Of a DNA stretch of 64,000 nt, positions 7,701 to 17,665 are shown piece after piece. Numbering within the stretch: position 1 is the stretch's first letter; each line of letters starts with the position of its first letter. A model generated the notes under the pieces. The model made no database searches. It was not told where the DNA came from and worked only from the letters and a program-made list of their open reading frames with translations. The position numbers were made by a program, and so were the translations under genes. Source of the stretch: a virus; IMG/VR virus record IMGVR_UViG_3300027971_000043, positions 17,731 through 81,730 of that record. One strand, written 5' to 3'.

Positions 7701-10700
7701 GTTTCTGGAGGCGAGCTGCTTGTTTTTGTAAAGCGTCTGCGGAAGCTTCGGCCAGGGCTAATTCCGGAGGAAGATTATTTGGAACTATTACAGGTGCTTC
7801 TTGAGCGGCTTTTGCTTTTGCTTGAGCAACTCTTTGGATTGCTTCTCCTCGCGTGGACGGAGGAGGAATAACTTCAGCAGCCTGACCAACTCTAGTGCCA
7901 GCTTCTCTCGCTCTCGCTTCTCTTAATGCTTTAGCTTGGAAGAATTCAAGGGCATAGGTTAGGGCAGAGTCAAAATAAAGTTCCAACTTTCTTCTTACAT
8001 TTTCTTGATTCTTTGCATCACGCACAACGGGAGCCAACATCACCAACCGTTTGATCTCATCAGCTGAAGCGGCTGTCTCCCGCGGATTTTCTGAACGTTC
8101 AATGATTCCTAGAATGACTCTACCCAAAGCTCTGGACTGATCTGGATCAAGGCGAATGTCATCTCCACCCATACCCGGCTCGGGGGCCGCCGCAATATCA
8201 GCTCCAAGCCACTCCGTCAAACCCTTACTAACTTCTTCGCTTTCAAGATAATCCGATATCACCGCTTGAATCTGCGATAATGTTCCACCCTTTTTGTTTA
8301 GATCAACTAGTTTTCCAAGTTGATCCTGAACTGCTTGCAGATTATTTCCTTTTATGGTTTTCTTAGCAGTCGTAAATTTTTCAGCAGCTCTTCGATTCGC
8401 ATCTTTTAATGCCATAGCAATTTCGTCATTTTCCTCTGCGTAACCTTGTAGTTTGCCTTTAAGCGTCTTATCTATTTGACGATACACAAAAAGTTTTGCT
8501 CTTTCGGGATTATCAAAAATTAACGAATCCAGTCCACTCCACATTTGAACTGCCCTTCCAGCTTCAGTCCCATACTTTTTAGCTGCAATCAGTGCAACAT
8601 CTATCAATTGACTTTCAGCAAATTTATCTGTTTTTGCTTTTTCTCTAAGCGTGTTCATTAGTTCAAAAGCAACTCCTGTTTGCACAGGAAGAGAAGCGTT
8701 AATATTTCCAGCTAAAAATTGTTGCAATGATTTATCAAATCCATTTTCTGCTATGTAATTTCTAGCGTCTTCTATCTGTTGTTCTTGTGATACGGATGTG
8801 TAATACCATTCATTTAAAAGCCTATCTTTATCCGCTCCTTCAGGAATTTTATCTAAAACATTTAAGGCAATATTTTTTACGGCTTGGCTTTCACGAATCT
8901 CGGGGGCTGGTACCGGTATGACTCGAGTAATTTCAGGTGGTGGAACTGGAATTGAAACTGTTTCCCCGTCTAAAGAAACTGAAGTTACAATCGGTTTTTC
9001 AGTCACAATCTCTGGGGCTGGAGTTAGCCGACGAGCATAATTGTCATATCCAGCCCTACCGATAGCCGCAATCAGAGCACCGCGATTTTTGTAAGTATAA
9101 TTCCTGCCGTCAAAAATAATTTCGTTACGATCCTCAAACATCTTGGCAACCGTATTTGCCACAGCTCCGGCCGAAGTCTTAGCTGTCGTTGGATAAGATG
9201 GGTAGAATCCAATCTTTACATTGTATCGGCTGTACTCAGAAGGTTCAACCAGATTGACTGGCTCAGTCGTGGCTATAAAAGCTACAGCTGGCAATGACTC
9301 ACCCGACTCTTCCATACCTTCCGCAATCTCAAGGGCTTTGTTAGCGATCCCGGGAAGGCTTGCACGTCCACCATCCATCACGGATTTAGTCGCGGCCCGG
9401 AATAAATTGCGCTCTTGATTGGTAATCATTCCGCGACGAGCTGCGACATCCAAGCCGTCAAGCCAGTCGTTCACGTCAACCGTCTTGAATAGATCGTCAG
9501 CTGCGGTGACTCCAAATACTCCGTCGGTTCGGCCTTCAAGATGATTCTCAATCATTCGATAGATTCGAAGATCGTAGGAGTCGAACTTGTTGGCTGGACG
9601 TGGCGATGTCGGGGAACGACCGGGTTCGGGCGCTGCAACCGGCCCTGGCGCTGAAGCGTCCACAAAATACTTAGAAGTCTTACGAAGATTAGAAATGGCA
9701 TCTTCGATTCCTTGACGCAACACCAAGCGATCCGTGGCTTGAGGAGCCAAACCCAACCCACGCTTGACCACAGTGGCCATGCTATCAAACCACACGCCGA
9801 GTCTGGCAAGAACGGACTTGGGTTCTTGACCGACAAGATCCTTAAGGCGTTGTGTCGCTCTGGCAATATCTTTTGGATCTACTGAAGTGACTTGTTCGGT
9901 AATACCACCTGTAAGATTTAGCTGCGATAATTGTCGGATACCTTCCATAGAAACCTGGTAAGAATCATTGGCCAAAGCTTTTATTTTTCCTTGAATAACA
10001 GGATCGGTAATGTCAGATCCAAGTTGAGAATTATAAAGCCTGGCAATAGCCAATCGAGTAGCTTGGCTCATACCGTCTCCAATGGCTGTTAGTTCTTCAA
10101 CTGGATCAAGTCCAAGTTCACGAAAATATCTGTACGTTTCAACGTGAATTGTCTCCTCCAACATAACTTTGGTTAAGTACGATTTAAAATCTTTTGGTGA
10201 TACCCGAGATTTACTAACTGCTAGTTTCTCGGGATTAATAATAATTGTGTCGGATTCATTATCGGCTCCAGCCTGAGCTGCTACGCTATGCTCCGCCATA
10301 GGGGATACCAAAACATTGTAAATACGAGGCTGACCTTTGGCGTCTTTGAAGGTGACCGTATTGTCTTTGTAGTTAGTTCCAAGAACGGAAGTTAGTTCCG
10401 TGTCCACAAACTTTTGTTGCTCGGCGGTCGCTTCGTTTGTTTCTCTAACCGGAGCCACAGCCTCTTCGGCTCGCAGACCTTCAAAGCCAGCACCAACAGT
10501 AGCGTCAAGCAACCGCAACTTGGCCCGCATACGACCGATAGTGTTCTGGTCAATCTCAGCCTGCGATTCGAGGAATACAATGTTGGGACGGCTGGCGCTG
10601 TCTACACGCCAGACACGATAGATAAGTTGAACCGCTTGAATCGCGCTGATCGGAGGAGATAGAATGATCATCTCTCGGGACTCGTCACCAAACTTGTCAT

Positions 10701-13700
10701 CCAGTTCGATTCCGGTTCCGCCCATTTCCTTGGTCGCAATTAGAACATCAGCCTCTCCCTCATTAAACGCAGCCATTGCTTGTTCCTTGGTCTGCTCTGA
10801 ACCAGTGTACATCCGGGCGATCTTGAGAGTCGGATCAAGCTTGGCGATTGCGGCTTCGAGTGACGCGGAAGTAGGATTAACTGTCTCGCCTTTAGAGTTT
10901 TCATCCGAAACAAATCCAACATATAGTACGGGTTTCTTGCCACGTTTGATTGCATCTACTGCTCGTTTAGCGGCTGCGTCAACTTTGTATTCTTCAAGCG
11001 CACGTTTCTGAGCTGCTGCCATTTGTCGCAAAGCCGAGATGTCCACGTTCTGTGTTCCACCATACATCGCCTTGATGTCCTCAAGCTGTTGCTTGATCTG
11101 ATTATCAAGAGGAACATCTTGGAACTCTATGTCGACCCCGTCCAGTTTGAGCGAGCGGGAACGCATGATTCCGTTCTTCGCCATTCCGTCGAGATAAGCC
11201 TCCAACCGATCCTGCATTTCGGTTTCAGTAACTCCTTCGGCCAATTGCCAATAGAATTTCTTTCCGCCCTTAAGAGCATATTTTTGGAATCCAAGACGAC
11301 TAATTAAAGCATCGGGCGATTCATTATCAAATATTCCAAGTCGGCCAAGCGACAGCAATTGATCCGGAGTTTCAAACGGAGTACCTGAGGCCATCAATGT
11401 GCGCCCTGCTTTGTTGGCAATGTCATCCATTAACACTGCCCAAGATCGTGTCTTCCCACTTTGAATAGCTTTGGATAGGTTACGGCCAGAGTGTTGCTCA
11501 TCCAAAAGAACAACAGTCTTGTCATCAATTAAAGGCAAAAGCTGTTCGAGATATCCAGAATTGTACGTGGTAACAAGCATCCGACCAGGAACAAACTCAA
11601 TTGGCAATCCCCTTCCGCTCTCGCCCTTGCCCCCACGAACCGCCAACGGAACGCCTAGAATTGTCGCATCCTTCTGAATCGATCCACCAATTTCTCCATC
11701 GTCCCAGTTCGGTGTAACCGCATCAGGAGCCGTTATATAAACAACCTTATATCCCTTGTTGAGATAGTAGGCTCCAGTCCCAAGCAACACTCGCGTCTTT
11801 CCAGTTCCCGGTCCGTTCGCCAAATAAAACGCCTTGTGCTTGGAGTTCTCGATTGTGGTAACAGCCGCGGCTACGTCCTGTGCTTGTTCTTTAGACAGAT
11901 TGGAAAGAACCTGTTGTCCCGCTGGAGCAAGAATCTTTTCGTTGAAAGATTTACCTAACTGGTTGCGGGGTTCGACGAAGGACTTGGGGATCGGGGTGCC
12001 ACGAGGGCGCTCAACTCCAGGTCTCCCGGTTGCGGCTGGCGGACGCTCAACAGTTCGTTCCACTGCTTTCCGCTCCGCTGGAACGGTTTCTTCAAGAACT
12101 CGCTTTGTGGTGGTAGCGCGCTCCGCTTCGAGCTCGGCGAGCCTTGCGCGAGCTTCCTCACGTCGATCAGCGGGCGTCTTGGCTTCAGGTCTTGGGGTTG
12201 GTAGTTGTTCTGGTTGTTCATATGTTCCTTCCTCGTTTATGGTTAATCCGCTGTCGCGCAGGATTTGGTCACTGACGCGAAGCAGGTTTGACCGGAAAGC
12301 AGCCGCAATTTTGTTCTTGGCTTCTCCCTCCGGCATGGCTTCCGAAGCCAGATAAGGCTCGGCAAGTTTGTTTAATGTGGCGACATAGGCATCGGCTTGT
12401 TTCTGTGAAATTGTTCCGTCCTCGGTAGATTGCCGAAGATTGGTATCAATGGCTTCAGTGAGTTCTGTGATGGAATCTGGGGTTAGTTTAGAAGCAGCTA
12501 CGCTTTCAATAAAGTTATCAAACGACCTTAACAGATCGCCTGATCGAGACGATTGAACTTCGCCAAGCAAAGTCTTGGCGGCAACTAACTCGGCATCATC
12601 AAAGAAATTATCGGCTTGCAACTGGCGGAACCGGTCAACATAAGGCTTGATCTGGTTGGCCGTAAGGTTACCTTCGCGTACAACTCCGGCCGGTTCCTCA
12701 ACAGCGCGAACCGGTAGTGTCCCAGCTCGTTGACTGTTTCGATAATTGTTTTCCAAGCCCTGAACAAACTTAGTTCTGACCGCGGGTTGAAGAGCGTTGA
12801 TGTTATCAATTGTTGTTCCGATCTTGGCCGCTTCCGAAGCCACGTTTTTTACATCGCCAACCACGGCATCAAATGCCAGCTTCTCGGCATCCGTGGCCAA
12901 AGAGTTTCGGAAAGGTTGCTTAAAGTTTTCGGCAAGGATGGCAAGTGCTTCTTGTCGTTGAGCCGCGGAAGGAACTTCGACTTGACCCTCCATTTGAAAA
13001 TCTGTTTCAGTCGCGTCGATCTGGTCGAGTGTCTCGTTGATTGCGCCGGCGACCGCTGGGTTAAGACCCTGTTCTTCCGCCAGTGTCTCGGCATCCACAG
13101 CCTGAGTCCGAAGCCCAGGAGTTTCCATGCTAACCGCCGCGCCAATTCCAACGCCAGCTCGCATGCGGGGAACAGCCTGACGAATGAAATCCCGAAGACG
13201 GCTATTGAAAATAGTGCTTAAGGAAAGATTGCCTTTACCTTGACGCAGTTCATACAGGAACGAATTGATTGTTCCGTTTGAAACTTCGTCTGCAATGTTA
13301 TACTTCTGGTAACCAGCCAACGACTTGCTCTGAAGGTAAGTGTTCTTACGTTTGATATAAGCCATCAAAGTCTCGGCAGGATTCATTATGTTTCGGCCGT
13401 TTTCATCAATCGCGCCAAGACTCTGGAGCAATTCAACCGTTGATGGGTTCTTTAGATTAAACACATCGCCTAGAGCATTTACATCATTCTCTCTGGGGTC
13501 GGGGGCTAGCTTCTGGAACTTCTGATAAGATGCTTGTTCGGGATTATTGATAGCCAAGACAACGTCAGGTCGGGCTTCTAGTTCGGGTGAAATCGCTCCG
13601 CTTTTGATTCCCGCATTAGTCTCTCGTTCAAACTGTCCGATCAAGCTGGCTACGCTTTGTTCTCCGCGAGCTCCGCGTTCCAACTCTCCCTGACCTTGCA

Positions 13701-15981
13701 TGGCCTGCAACTTGGCAAGCTGTTCTTCAAGGGCCGGAGTTTCTTCCAAAGGAGACTGCCTGATTTTGGTCTGCAAAGCTGTGATCTGATCGGAAATCTT
13801 TTTAGCCCTGAACTCAGCGGGTCTTTCCTCGGCAACCAACTCTTGTTGCTGGGCAAGACGAGTTTCCAACGCAGTCTGAATTTGGCTTGGTCCCAGATGC
13901 CTCGAAGCGATGGCCTCAATCTCTGGCATCGATCCAGCCGTGTCTAATAAATCGCTGATCTCATCGACCTGATCTTGTGTGATCCCTGGTTTGTTCTCGA
14001 TCTCCTGCAAGATTGCATCCTTCTCATCCTGCATAATCTCCGCAGGATCTTCCTTACCGATCCAATTACCCTCGGCATCCTTGACTCCTAGAACCTGATA
14101 TCGTGATCCGTCCTCACTAAGCTTTCCGTAAACGCGACCCTGACTTTCAAGCCAGTCAATCTTAGCTTGATTGGCGGGGGTGGAAGAAAGGTCAATCGAG
14201 GTAACTCCCTTTTGAAATACGTTGACTAACTCATTGAATGCCCCAATAACTTCCTCATCAGTTTCTGGAACTCCAGCTTCTATGGTCGGAGGAACTCCCA
14301 TTTGTTTTGGCTGTACTTGAGCCTGAGCTTCTGCCACTTTGCTTGAAAGCAAAGATTCAATCGCGCCTTGCTTAGCATTGTTAATCGCTTCATCGGCTAC
14401 CGCCGTAGTTTCGGGAGCAGTTGTTGGGTCAAGAGAAGCCCGAACATTAACAGCGTCAAAAAGAGCTTGGGCTTGAGGACTGTTCAGAGATTCTCGAAGC
14501 TCAACAATTTGTTGCATTTTCTGATCTTCTGGAATCTTGGGGTCGTTCTTAATTCCAGTGACAGTTTGACGGAGAGTATCCGCAAACTTGTCATTCGCCA
14601 TCTGATTAAGTCTTGCTCTACGACCAACAAACCCTTCGGCCAATACCATGCCAAGACCGATACCGCCGGAAGCGGCTAAACTTTGCGGAATCTGAGCAAT
14701 AGGATCTTGTCCACGGGCAATCGCGTCAATCACATCGGATGAAGTTTCTCCGAGAGTTGTTCCAATGACCTTAGCCGTTCCCTGAACAACCGGGGCAAAC
14801 GCAGGAAGTTTGGTCTCAAGAGCTTTAGCAACCATGTGATTGGTCAAGGCGCGATCGGCCACGTCTTCCAATCTATTGCCGGCTTCCTCGGAAAGGGCTA
14901 ATACGCCGGCCTCACTCACAATCGAAGCTAACCGTTGTCCCACGTTCAAATTACGCGGGTCTTGGTCGAGGGATTGGGAGGCTCCGACAACTGCATAAGT
15001 TGCGCCCTTGGACAGAGTCGTGGGAACTTTAATTGTCTGCCCCGCAATATCTGCGGCTTTGCCCAACAAGCCTGTTGCCCCAGCGCCAACTGCCATAAAT
15101 TGACCCAAAGAACCGGTGGCCAATCCAGCCAAAGTAGATGGCATGTAATTCTTTTGAATTACATCGTTGATCCCATTGGTCAAAGCGGCTCGACGGGCTA
15201 CTTGGTCAGGATCATTTTCGTCAACAATAATGTCTCCGATGGAAACAAAAGGAACGAAAGCATCACCGGATTGAACTGCAAAATTACGGAGTCCCGCGGT
15301 ACCAAGTTTCTTTGTCTTGTCACTCTGAAGGTCTTTGTAGTATTCCTGTGCTCGGGCCAGGTTCATTCCAACTTTCGGAGTATTCCACGCGCCAAGCCCG
15401 AACTCCATCGCGGGAGCTTGATCCTTAGGGGCGATAGATTTCCCAGCAGTTAATTCATCGGAATAGAGAGCACCAAGCTCAAGGGCTTTCGCAGCTTGGG
15501 TAGAGTCCTTGATTGTTCCAATGTAATTGCGGGATGCCAAACTTTCCTGCATGGCTTTGGCATCTTCATTCGTAATCCCGAGTCCGCTCTGCAAATAAGA
15601 TCCAATAACTTTACCCACACCTCCGACAGCAATTTTGGTAAGCCCTAACCAGTCATTGTTTTTTTCGGCATCAAGGGTGGCTTGGGAAGTAGATTTTATG
15701 TAATCATTAACATTCTTCTGAGCATCCTGCCACGACTGTGTATTAAAAGGAAGTTTACCTTCCTTAAAACGGGTGGCTGTTCCGAGTAAAAGATCGTTGG
15801 CTTTCGGGTTATCCCGAAGCTCCATAAGTTGGCTGGCTTGAGCCAAAGCCGAAGAAGGCTGGCTTAGTATAGAATCAAGTTCGTCCTGTTGCTGGGTCGG
15901 GGGTTGTCCAAGAATATCTCCGACAATGCTGTCAAGGCTATTAGGCAAACCAGCATCCAAAGGGGAAAGGGGATCTGCCAT
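4729..15981 (-). CDS. Giant 3750-residue virion protein with SF2 helicase core
   Basis: One uninterrupted frame of 11.25 kb. Residues about 1370-1810 hold a helicase core: Walker A GPGTGKT (1390-1396), DEQH box (1494-1497), a motif III-like MASGTPFETP, a C-terminal RecA-like lobe with ATKEMGGTGIEL (about 1745) and motif VI QLIYRVWRVDS (1785-1795). This resembles SNF2 and strawberry-notch helicases. EETIHVE (1942-1948) recalls metallopeptidase-like segments in phage polyvalent proteins but is not a clean HExxH. Long Ala/Gln/Glu coiled-coil stretches surround it, and the C-terminal quarter has hydrophobic segments (about 3030 and 3390). Size, domain mix and place among internal virion genes fit the large polyvalent proteins ejected with DNA. 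No RNA polymerase motifs were seen. Confidence 0.8.
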   Translation of the reverse strand: MADPLSPLDAGLPNSLDSIVGDILGQPPTQQQDELDSILSQPSSALAQASQLMELRDNPKANDLLLGTATRFKEGKLPFNTQSWQDAQKNVNDYIKSTSQATLDAEKNNDWLGLTKIAVGGVGKVIGSYLQSGLGITNEDAKAMQESLASRNYIGTIKDSTQAAKALELGALYSDELTAGKSIAPKDQAPAMEFGLGAWNTPKVGMNLARAQEYYKDLQSDKTKKLGTAGLRNFAVQSGDAFVPFVSIGDIIVDENDPDQVARRAALTNGINDVIQKNYMPSTLAGLATGSLGQFMAVGAGATGLLGKAADIAGQTIKVPTTLSKGATYAVVGASQSLDQDPRNLNVGQRLASIVSEAGVLALSEEAGNRLEDVADRALTNHMVAKALETKLPAFAPVVQGTAKVIGTTLGETSSDVIDAIARGQDPIAQIPQSLAASGGIGLGMVLAEGFVGRRARLNQMANDKFADTLRQTVTGIKNDPKIPEDQKMQQIVELRESLNSPQAQALFDAVNVRASLDPTTAPETTAVADEAINNAKQGAIESLLSSKVAEAQAQVQPKQMGVPPTIEAGVPETDEEVIGAFNELVNVFQKGVTSIDLSSTPANQAKIDWLESQGRVYGKLSEDGSRYQVLGVKDAEGNWIGKEDPAEIMQDEKDAILQEIENKPGITQDQVDEISDLLDTAGSMPEIEAIASRHLGPSQIQTALETRLAQQQELVAEERPAEFRAKKISDQITALQTKIRQSPLEETPALEEQLAKLQAMQGQGELERGARGEQSVASLIGQFERETNAGIKSGAISPELEARPDVVLAINNPEQASYQKFQKLAPDPRENDVNALGDVFNLKNPSTVELLQSLGAIDENGRNIMNPAETLMAYIKRKNTYLQSKSLAGYQKYNIADEVSNGTINSFLYELRQGKGNLSLSTIFNSRLRDFIRQAVPRMRAGVGIGAAVSMETPGLRTQAVDAETLAEEQGLNPAVAGAINETLDQIDATETDFQMEGQVEVPSAAQRQEALAILAENFKQPFRNSLATDAEKLAFDAVVGDVKNVASEAAKIGTTIDNINALQPAVRTKFVQGLENNYRNSQRAGTLPVRAVEEPAGVVREGNLTANQIKPYVDRFRQLQADNFFDDAELVAAKTLLGEVQSSRSGDLLRSFDNFIESVAASKLTPDSITELTEAIDTNLRQSTEDGTISQKQADAYVATLNKLAEPYLASEAMPEGEAKNKIAAAFRSNLLRVSDQILRDSGLTINEEGTYEQPEQLPTPRPEAKTPADRREEARARLAELEAERATTTKRVLEETVPAERKAVERTVERPPAATGRPGVERPRGTPIPKSFVEPRNQLGKSFNEKILAPAGQQVLSNLSKEQAQDVAAAVTTIENSKHKAFYLANGPGTGKTRVLLGTGAYYLNKGYKVVYITAPDAVTPNWDDGEIGGSIQKDATILGVPLAVRGGKGESGRGLPIEFVPGRMLVTTYNSGYLEQLLPLIDDKTVVLLDEQHSGRNLSKAIQSGKTRSWAVLMDDIANKAGRTLMASGTPFETPDQLLSLGRLGIFDNESPDALISRLGFQKYALKGGKKFYWQLAEGVTETEMQDRLEAYLDGMAKNGIMRSRSLKLDGVDIEFQDVPLDNQIKQQLEDIKAMYGGTQNVDISALRQMAAAQKRALEEYKVDAAAKRAVDAIKRGKKPVLYVGFVSDENSKGETVNPTSASLEAAIAKLDPTLKIARMYTGSEQTKEQAMAAFNEGEADVLIATKEMGGTGIELDDKFGDESREMIILSPPISAIQAVQLIYRVWRVDSASRPNIVFLESQAEIDQNTIGRMRAKLRLLDATVGAGFEGLRAEEAVAPVRETNEATAEQQKFVDTELTSVLGTNYKDNTVTFKDAKGQPRIYNVLVSPMAEHSVAAQAGADNESDTIIINPEKLAVSKSRVSPKDFKSYLTKVMLEETIHVETYRYFRELGLDPVEELTAIGDGMSQATRLAIARLYNSQLGSDITDPVIQGKIKALANDSYQVSMEGIRQLSQLNLTGGITEQVTSVDPKDIARATQRLKDLVGQEPKSVLARLGVWFDSMATVVKRGLGLAPQATDRLVLRQGIEDAISNLRKTSKYFVDASAPGPVAAPEPGRSPTSPRPANKFDSYDLRIYRMIENHLEGRTDGVFGVTAADDLFKTVDVNDWLDGLDVAARRGMITNQERNLFRAATKSVMDGGRASLPGIANKALEIAEGMEESGESLPAVAFIATTEPVNLVEPSEYSRYNVKIGFYPSYPTTAKTSAGAVANTVAKMFEDRNEIIFDGRNYTYKNRGALIAAIGRAGYDNYARRLTPAPEIVTEKPIVTSVSLDGETVSIPVPPPEITRVIPVPAPEIRESQAVKNIALNVLDKIPEGADKDRLLNEWYYTSVSQEQQIEDARNYIAENGFDKSLQQFLAGNINASLPVQTGVAFELMNTLREKAKTDKFAESQLIDVALIAAKKYGTEAGRAVQMWSGLDSLIFDNPERAKLFVYRQIDKTLKGKLQGYAEENDEIAMALKDANRRAAEKFTTAKKTIKGNNLQAVQDQLGKLVDLNKKGGTLSQIQAVISDYLESEEVSKGLTEWLGADIAAAPEPGMGGDDIRLDPDQSRALGRVILGIIERSENPRETAASADEIKRLVMLAPVVRDAKNQENVRRKLELYFDSALTYALEFFQAKALREARAREAGTRVGQAAEVIPPPSTRGEAIQRVAQAKAKAAQEAPVIVPNNLPPELALAEASADALQKQAARLQKQPKVKDALEEFAMRTRRLIAQRTKEMGGLQPVFEPLPKPTEAEVLKDRIAQYPEVKEFINNVRESLRNNYNEQELIGLEPFIEEAFGRPFAVSSLKQTVRALESIGGPKTNLRSLIRASRGDIMDFENKMGALLTENTNLDEAQKKEVLDFLREGMTELIASERKDALKRIKENFEKKKERKTRKIRSALDKLIESANLGVLSDDDVFVQMHSQLGLPEMTQEQRKELNKKIEALSVLPKGMIRQKAINEMYQYIKFVAPVVWSDLLINYQTAGLLSSVGTVGINAFGSLLNAELNAFLLTAAGGVKYAIGAALNKEQEKALGKAYLSALPSLNQAIFSPKGKAYAAALNTMLSGNYSDISDVLNQEYGGINTFEAIVNQAEAYRKGQSSIRPELPIKAFGKEYTLPLDPKAISKKYGLLGPYIWFGRAMQAGDALIKVSTKKMAEVLEATNVAIDQGLTTQEEIEAEVARLLNMSPEARSRAEAKAAAEAKEFSLTPTEQTLRVEEIIAQNRPDEDAVKEITKRAQTLAAQTSFTNNFEGYIGLLAGTVNDLGEKAKALKVLLKFLRTGSALANEGLKFLPIISQIRFIRGSAGKLKDSKYFVPPPTPGTIEHDLLLGKMFTGLMGIFLIGLRFLPAMSGEDDPENNIHLNGPADPTQREAFLAAGGKLKSIQLGTFKSGKPRFVSFEFFPQGIQAVLTLIASYVESVRYSKRSKVEAALEGTLAAGMVTTLAMLDVGFLSGLRSIMALTSPGPQRTDPKMIIDKTVKLAGNITASFIPGYATARDIEQAYNGLTGSPSARPYQENLLSVFMSSIPFASKIGRPDLDFLGGNIRTQMSNTVPFLRRLTTVGVDGMAYNNGERSQQAIHDKLISLFAANRYALDWDPGPLKNYAMMDLIKDAAANGVTLTPDDFFQISRELTNDEKYEWMQRAGPVIENFLAPFIPQLEKMSRPQFITFMQQVNKTIKNPILQNVLLEKNQEGILFPERK

Positions 15982-15991
15982 AAACCAAACT

Positions 15992-16019
15992 ATTCAAGCA
16001 GATTCCTGCCCGACGTCAA
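15992..16019 (-). promoter_or_regulatory. Weak promoter-like site before the giant gene
   Basis: On the minus strand TTGACG (16019-16014), a 16-base spacer and TTGAAT (15997-15992). The start codon of the giant gene is 10 bases further on. The -35 and spacer match the family in this window but the -10 is poor, so the call is tentative. Confidence 0.25.
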
Positions 16020-17662
16020 CGATTTTGTCCCTGGTTAACTACGTTTGACTCAGGTGTTTGGCCGAGTCCAGGGAGTTCTCCCAACTGCTGTTTAAGCTTG
16101 GCAATAACTTCCCTTACTGGTCTACCTCGATATAGGGCGTCCGGATTGGCGTTGTACATGTTAACAACTTCTGCAACCTTGGACATGGTTTCCGGGGATA
16201 ATTGAACTTTGGTTGCGCCTTGAGCAGAAGGAGCGGTGGGAATAGTGGCAGTGCCAGCCTCGGCAACCATTGGAGAATCAATTTTGAGTAGTCTGATTGG
16301 GATTTGACCGCTTTGTGCAGTCTCCTGATTGGGTTGGGCCGCGGCGGGAGTCTTGCCGGGTTGAGGGGTTGTTGGAGTCTGCCCGGGTTGAGCGGACGGG
16401 GCGGGTGAAACTGGGGGAAGCCCACGAGTTGACATTGCCTCCATCATTTGAATCATAGGATTTGCGGAGGGAAGGTCTAAAAGACCTCTCTGATTTACGT
16501 CGTCTAACCACTTCTCGTATTCTTTTCGTTTCGCTGGATTTATTTTTCCAGTAAGAGGATTGATTGCAGAATCCCAACCAACCGTAGCAGAAAGATCGGG
16601 AGGGGCAAAAGGAAATACTCGCTCTGGTTTTCCTGTTTCTTTATTTATTACTACTGGACCCACTTCAGGATGTTGAGTTAAAACGTTTGTTATAATCTCA
16701 TTTGCCCTAGTTTTCCAGCTTAATATTTCTTCATTGGCTTCCGCTTTAGTAGTTTGAAACATGAGTCTACTTTTTTCGTTGATATAATTTTCTGACAATT
16801 TATCGTCTTTTCCGGGGTATCTAGCTTGCAACTCATCCCATTGTTTTTGAGCAGACTTTGGAAGTTCTCCTACAATCGCTCGAGTTTCGAATTGTCCCAT
16901 GGCAGTACCAAGTTCAGCTTTTTGATATTCGTCCTGCTGCTTTGCTTTACCTTGAGCAATTTCAGAATACATTTTAATTAAGTTTTCATCTTTATTCCCT
17001 AAGTTATAAAACTCTTCATTTCCTTTAGACAATTCATTCTTTAAACGATCTGGACCAATTTTTGTGACGTCTAATTCATTAATCCGATTGATGACCGCAA
17101 CAGCTTGAGGACGAGTTCTTACATTAGTAAAGTCTTGTTCCAACATTCTTTTGTTCGCAACCAAAGCCAAGGCGTTTTTATAGGCATCGGTTTGTTGTTT
17201 TATATTTAGACCCGAAGCATAACCCTTGTTAGTTGCTTCAGCCACCTTAAGACCATCTCCGCTTTCAATAGCCAGCATCAATTCCGATTCAAGTCGAGCG
17301 GCTGAAACCTCTTGCTCTCTAATCGCATTTTTTTGATTCAGTTCCAGAAGAGCTTTTGTCTGTTCAAAGCCAAACTTTCGTTCATCTAAGTCTCGATCCA
17401 AAGCCTTGCTTTGCGCTTCGGATTGCGCTTTTATTAGCTGACCAGCATTTTGAGCATCGGCTGATGCAATTCGAGCTGTGTTGATCTGCGCTTCTTGTGC
17501 CTGATTTGCAGCTTGTTGATCTAATTGAGCGTAGGACAAAGCCAGTCTATTCTGCTCTTGTTGATCCTGCTGGAACAATTGTTGTTTTTTCAAGTAGTTC
17601 TCGCGCAAATCACCAAGGATTCCCCGCACCTGGCCTACATAATCTGGAGCTACTGGTGTCAT
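16016..17662 (-). CDS. Coiled-coil internal virion protein
   Basis: A 548-residue soluble protein. Residues about 20-160 are Gln/Ala/Glu-rich with heptad character (QQDQQEQNRLALSYAQLDQQ), a long coiled coil. Residues about 400-470 are a Pro/Gln/Thr linker (QPGQTPTTPQPGKTPAAAQ), followed by a short C-terminal domain. Located between the giant protein and another internal-type protein, matching the position of ejected core proteins in short-tailed phages. No enzymatic motif seen. Confidence 0.65.
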   Translation of the reverse strand: MTPVAPDYVGQVRGILGDLRENYLKKQQLFQQDQQEQNRLALSYAQLDQQAANQAQEAQINTARIASADAQNAGQLIKAQSEAQSKALDRDLDERKFGFEQTKALLELNQKNAIREQEVSAARLESELMLAIESGDGLKVAEATNKGYASGLNIKQQTDAYKNALALVANKRMLEQDFTNVRTRPQAVAVINRINELDVTKIGPDRLKNELSKGNEEFYNLGNKDENLIKMYSEIAQGKAKQQDEYQKAELGTAMGQFETRAIVGELPKSAQKQWDELQARYPGKDDKLSENYINEKSRLMFQTTKAEANEEILSWKTRANEIITNVLTQHPEVGPVVINKETGKPERVFPFAPPDLSATVGWDSAINPLTGKINPAKRKEYEKWLDDVNQRGLLDLPSANPMIQMMEAMSTRGLPPVSPAPSAQPGQTPTTPQPGKTPAAAQPNQETAQSGQIPIRLLKIDSPMVAEAGTATIPTAPSAQGATKVQLSPETMSKVAEVVNMYNANPDALYRGRPVREVIAKLKQQLGELPGLGQTPESNVVNQGQNR

Positions 17663-17665
17663 AAA

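Noticed and set aside
11834-12355. Long plus-strand open frame inside the giant gene
   Set aside because: It is the antisense of a coding region with biased codons, has no ribosome site, and its composition is Ser/Arg-rich as expected for a shadow.
4729-15981. Virion RNA polymerase of N4 type in the giant protein
   Set aside because: Size and position would fit, but no T7-like polymerase motifs were found, while a helicase core is clear.
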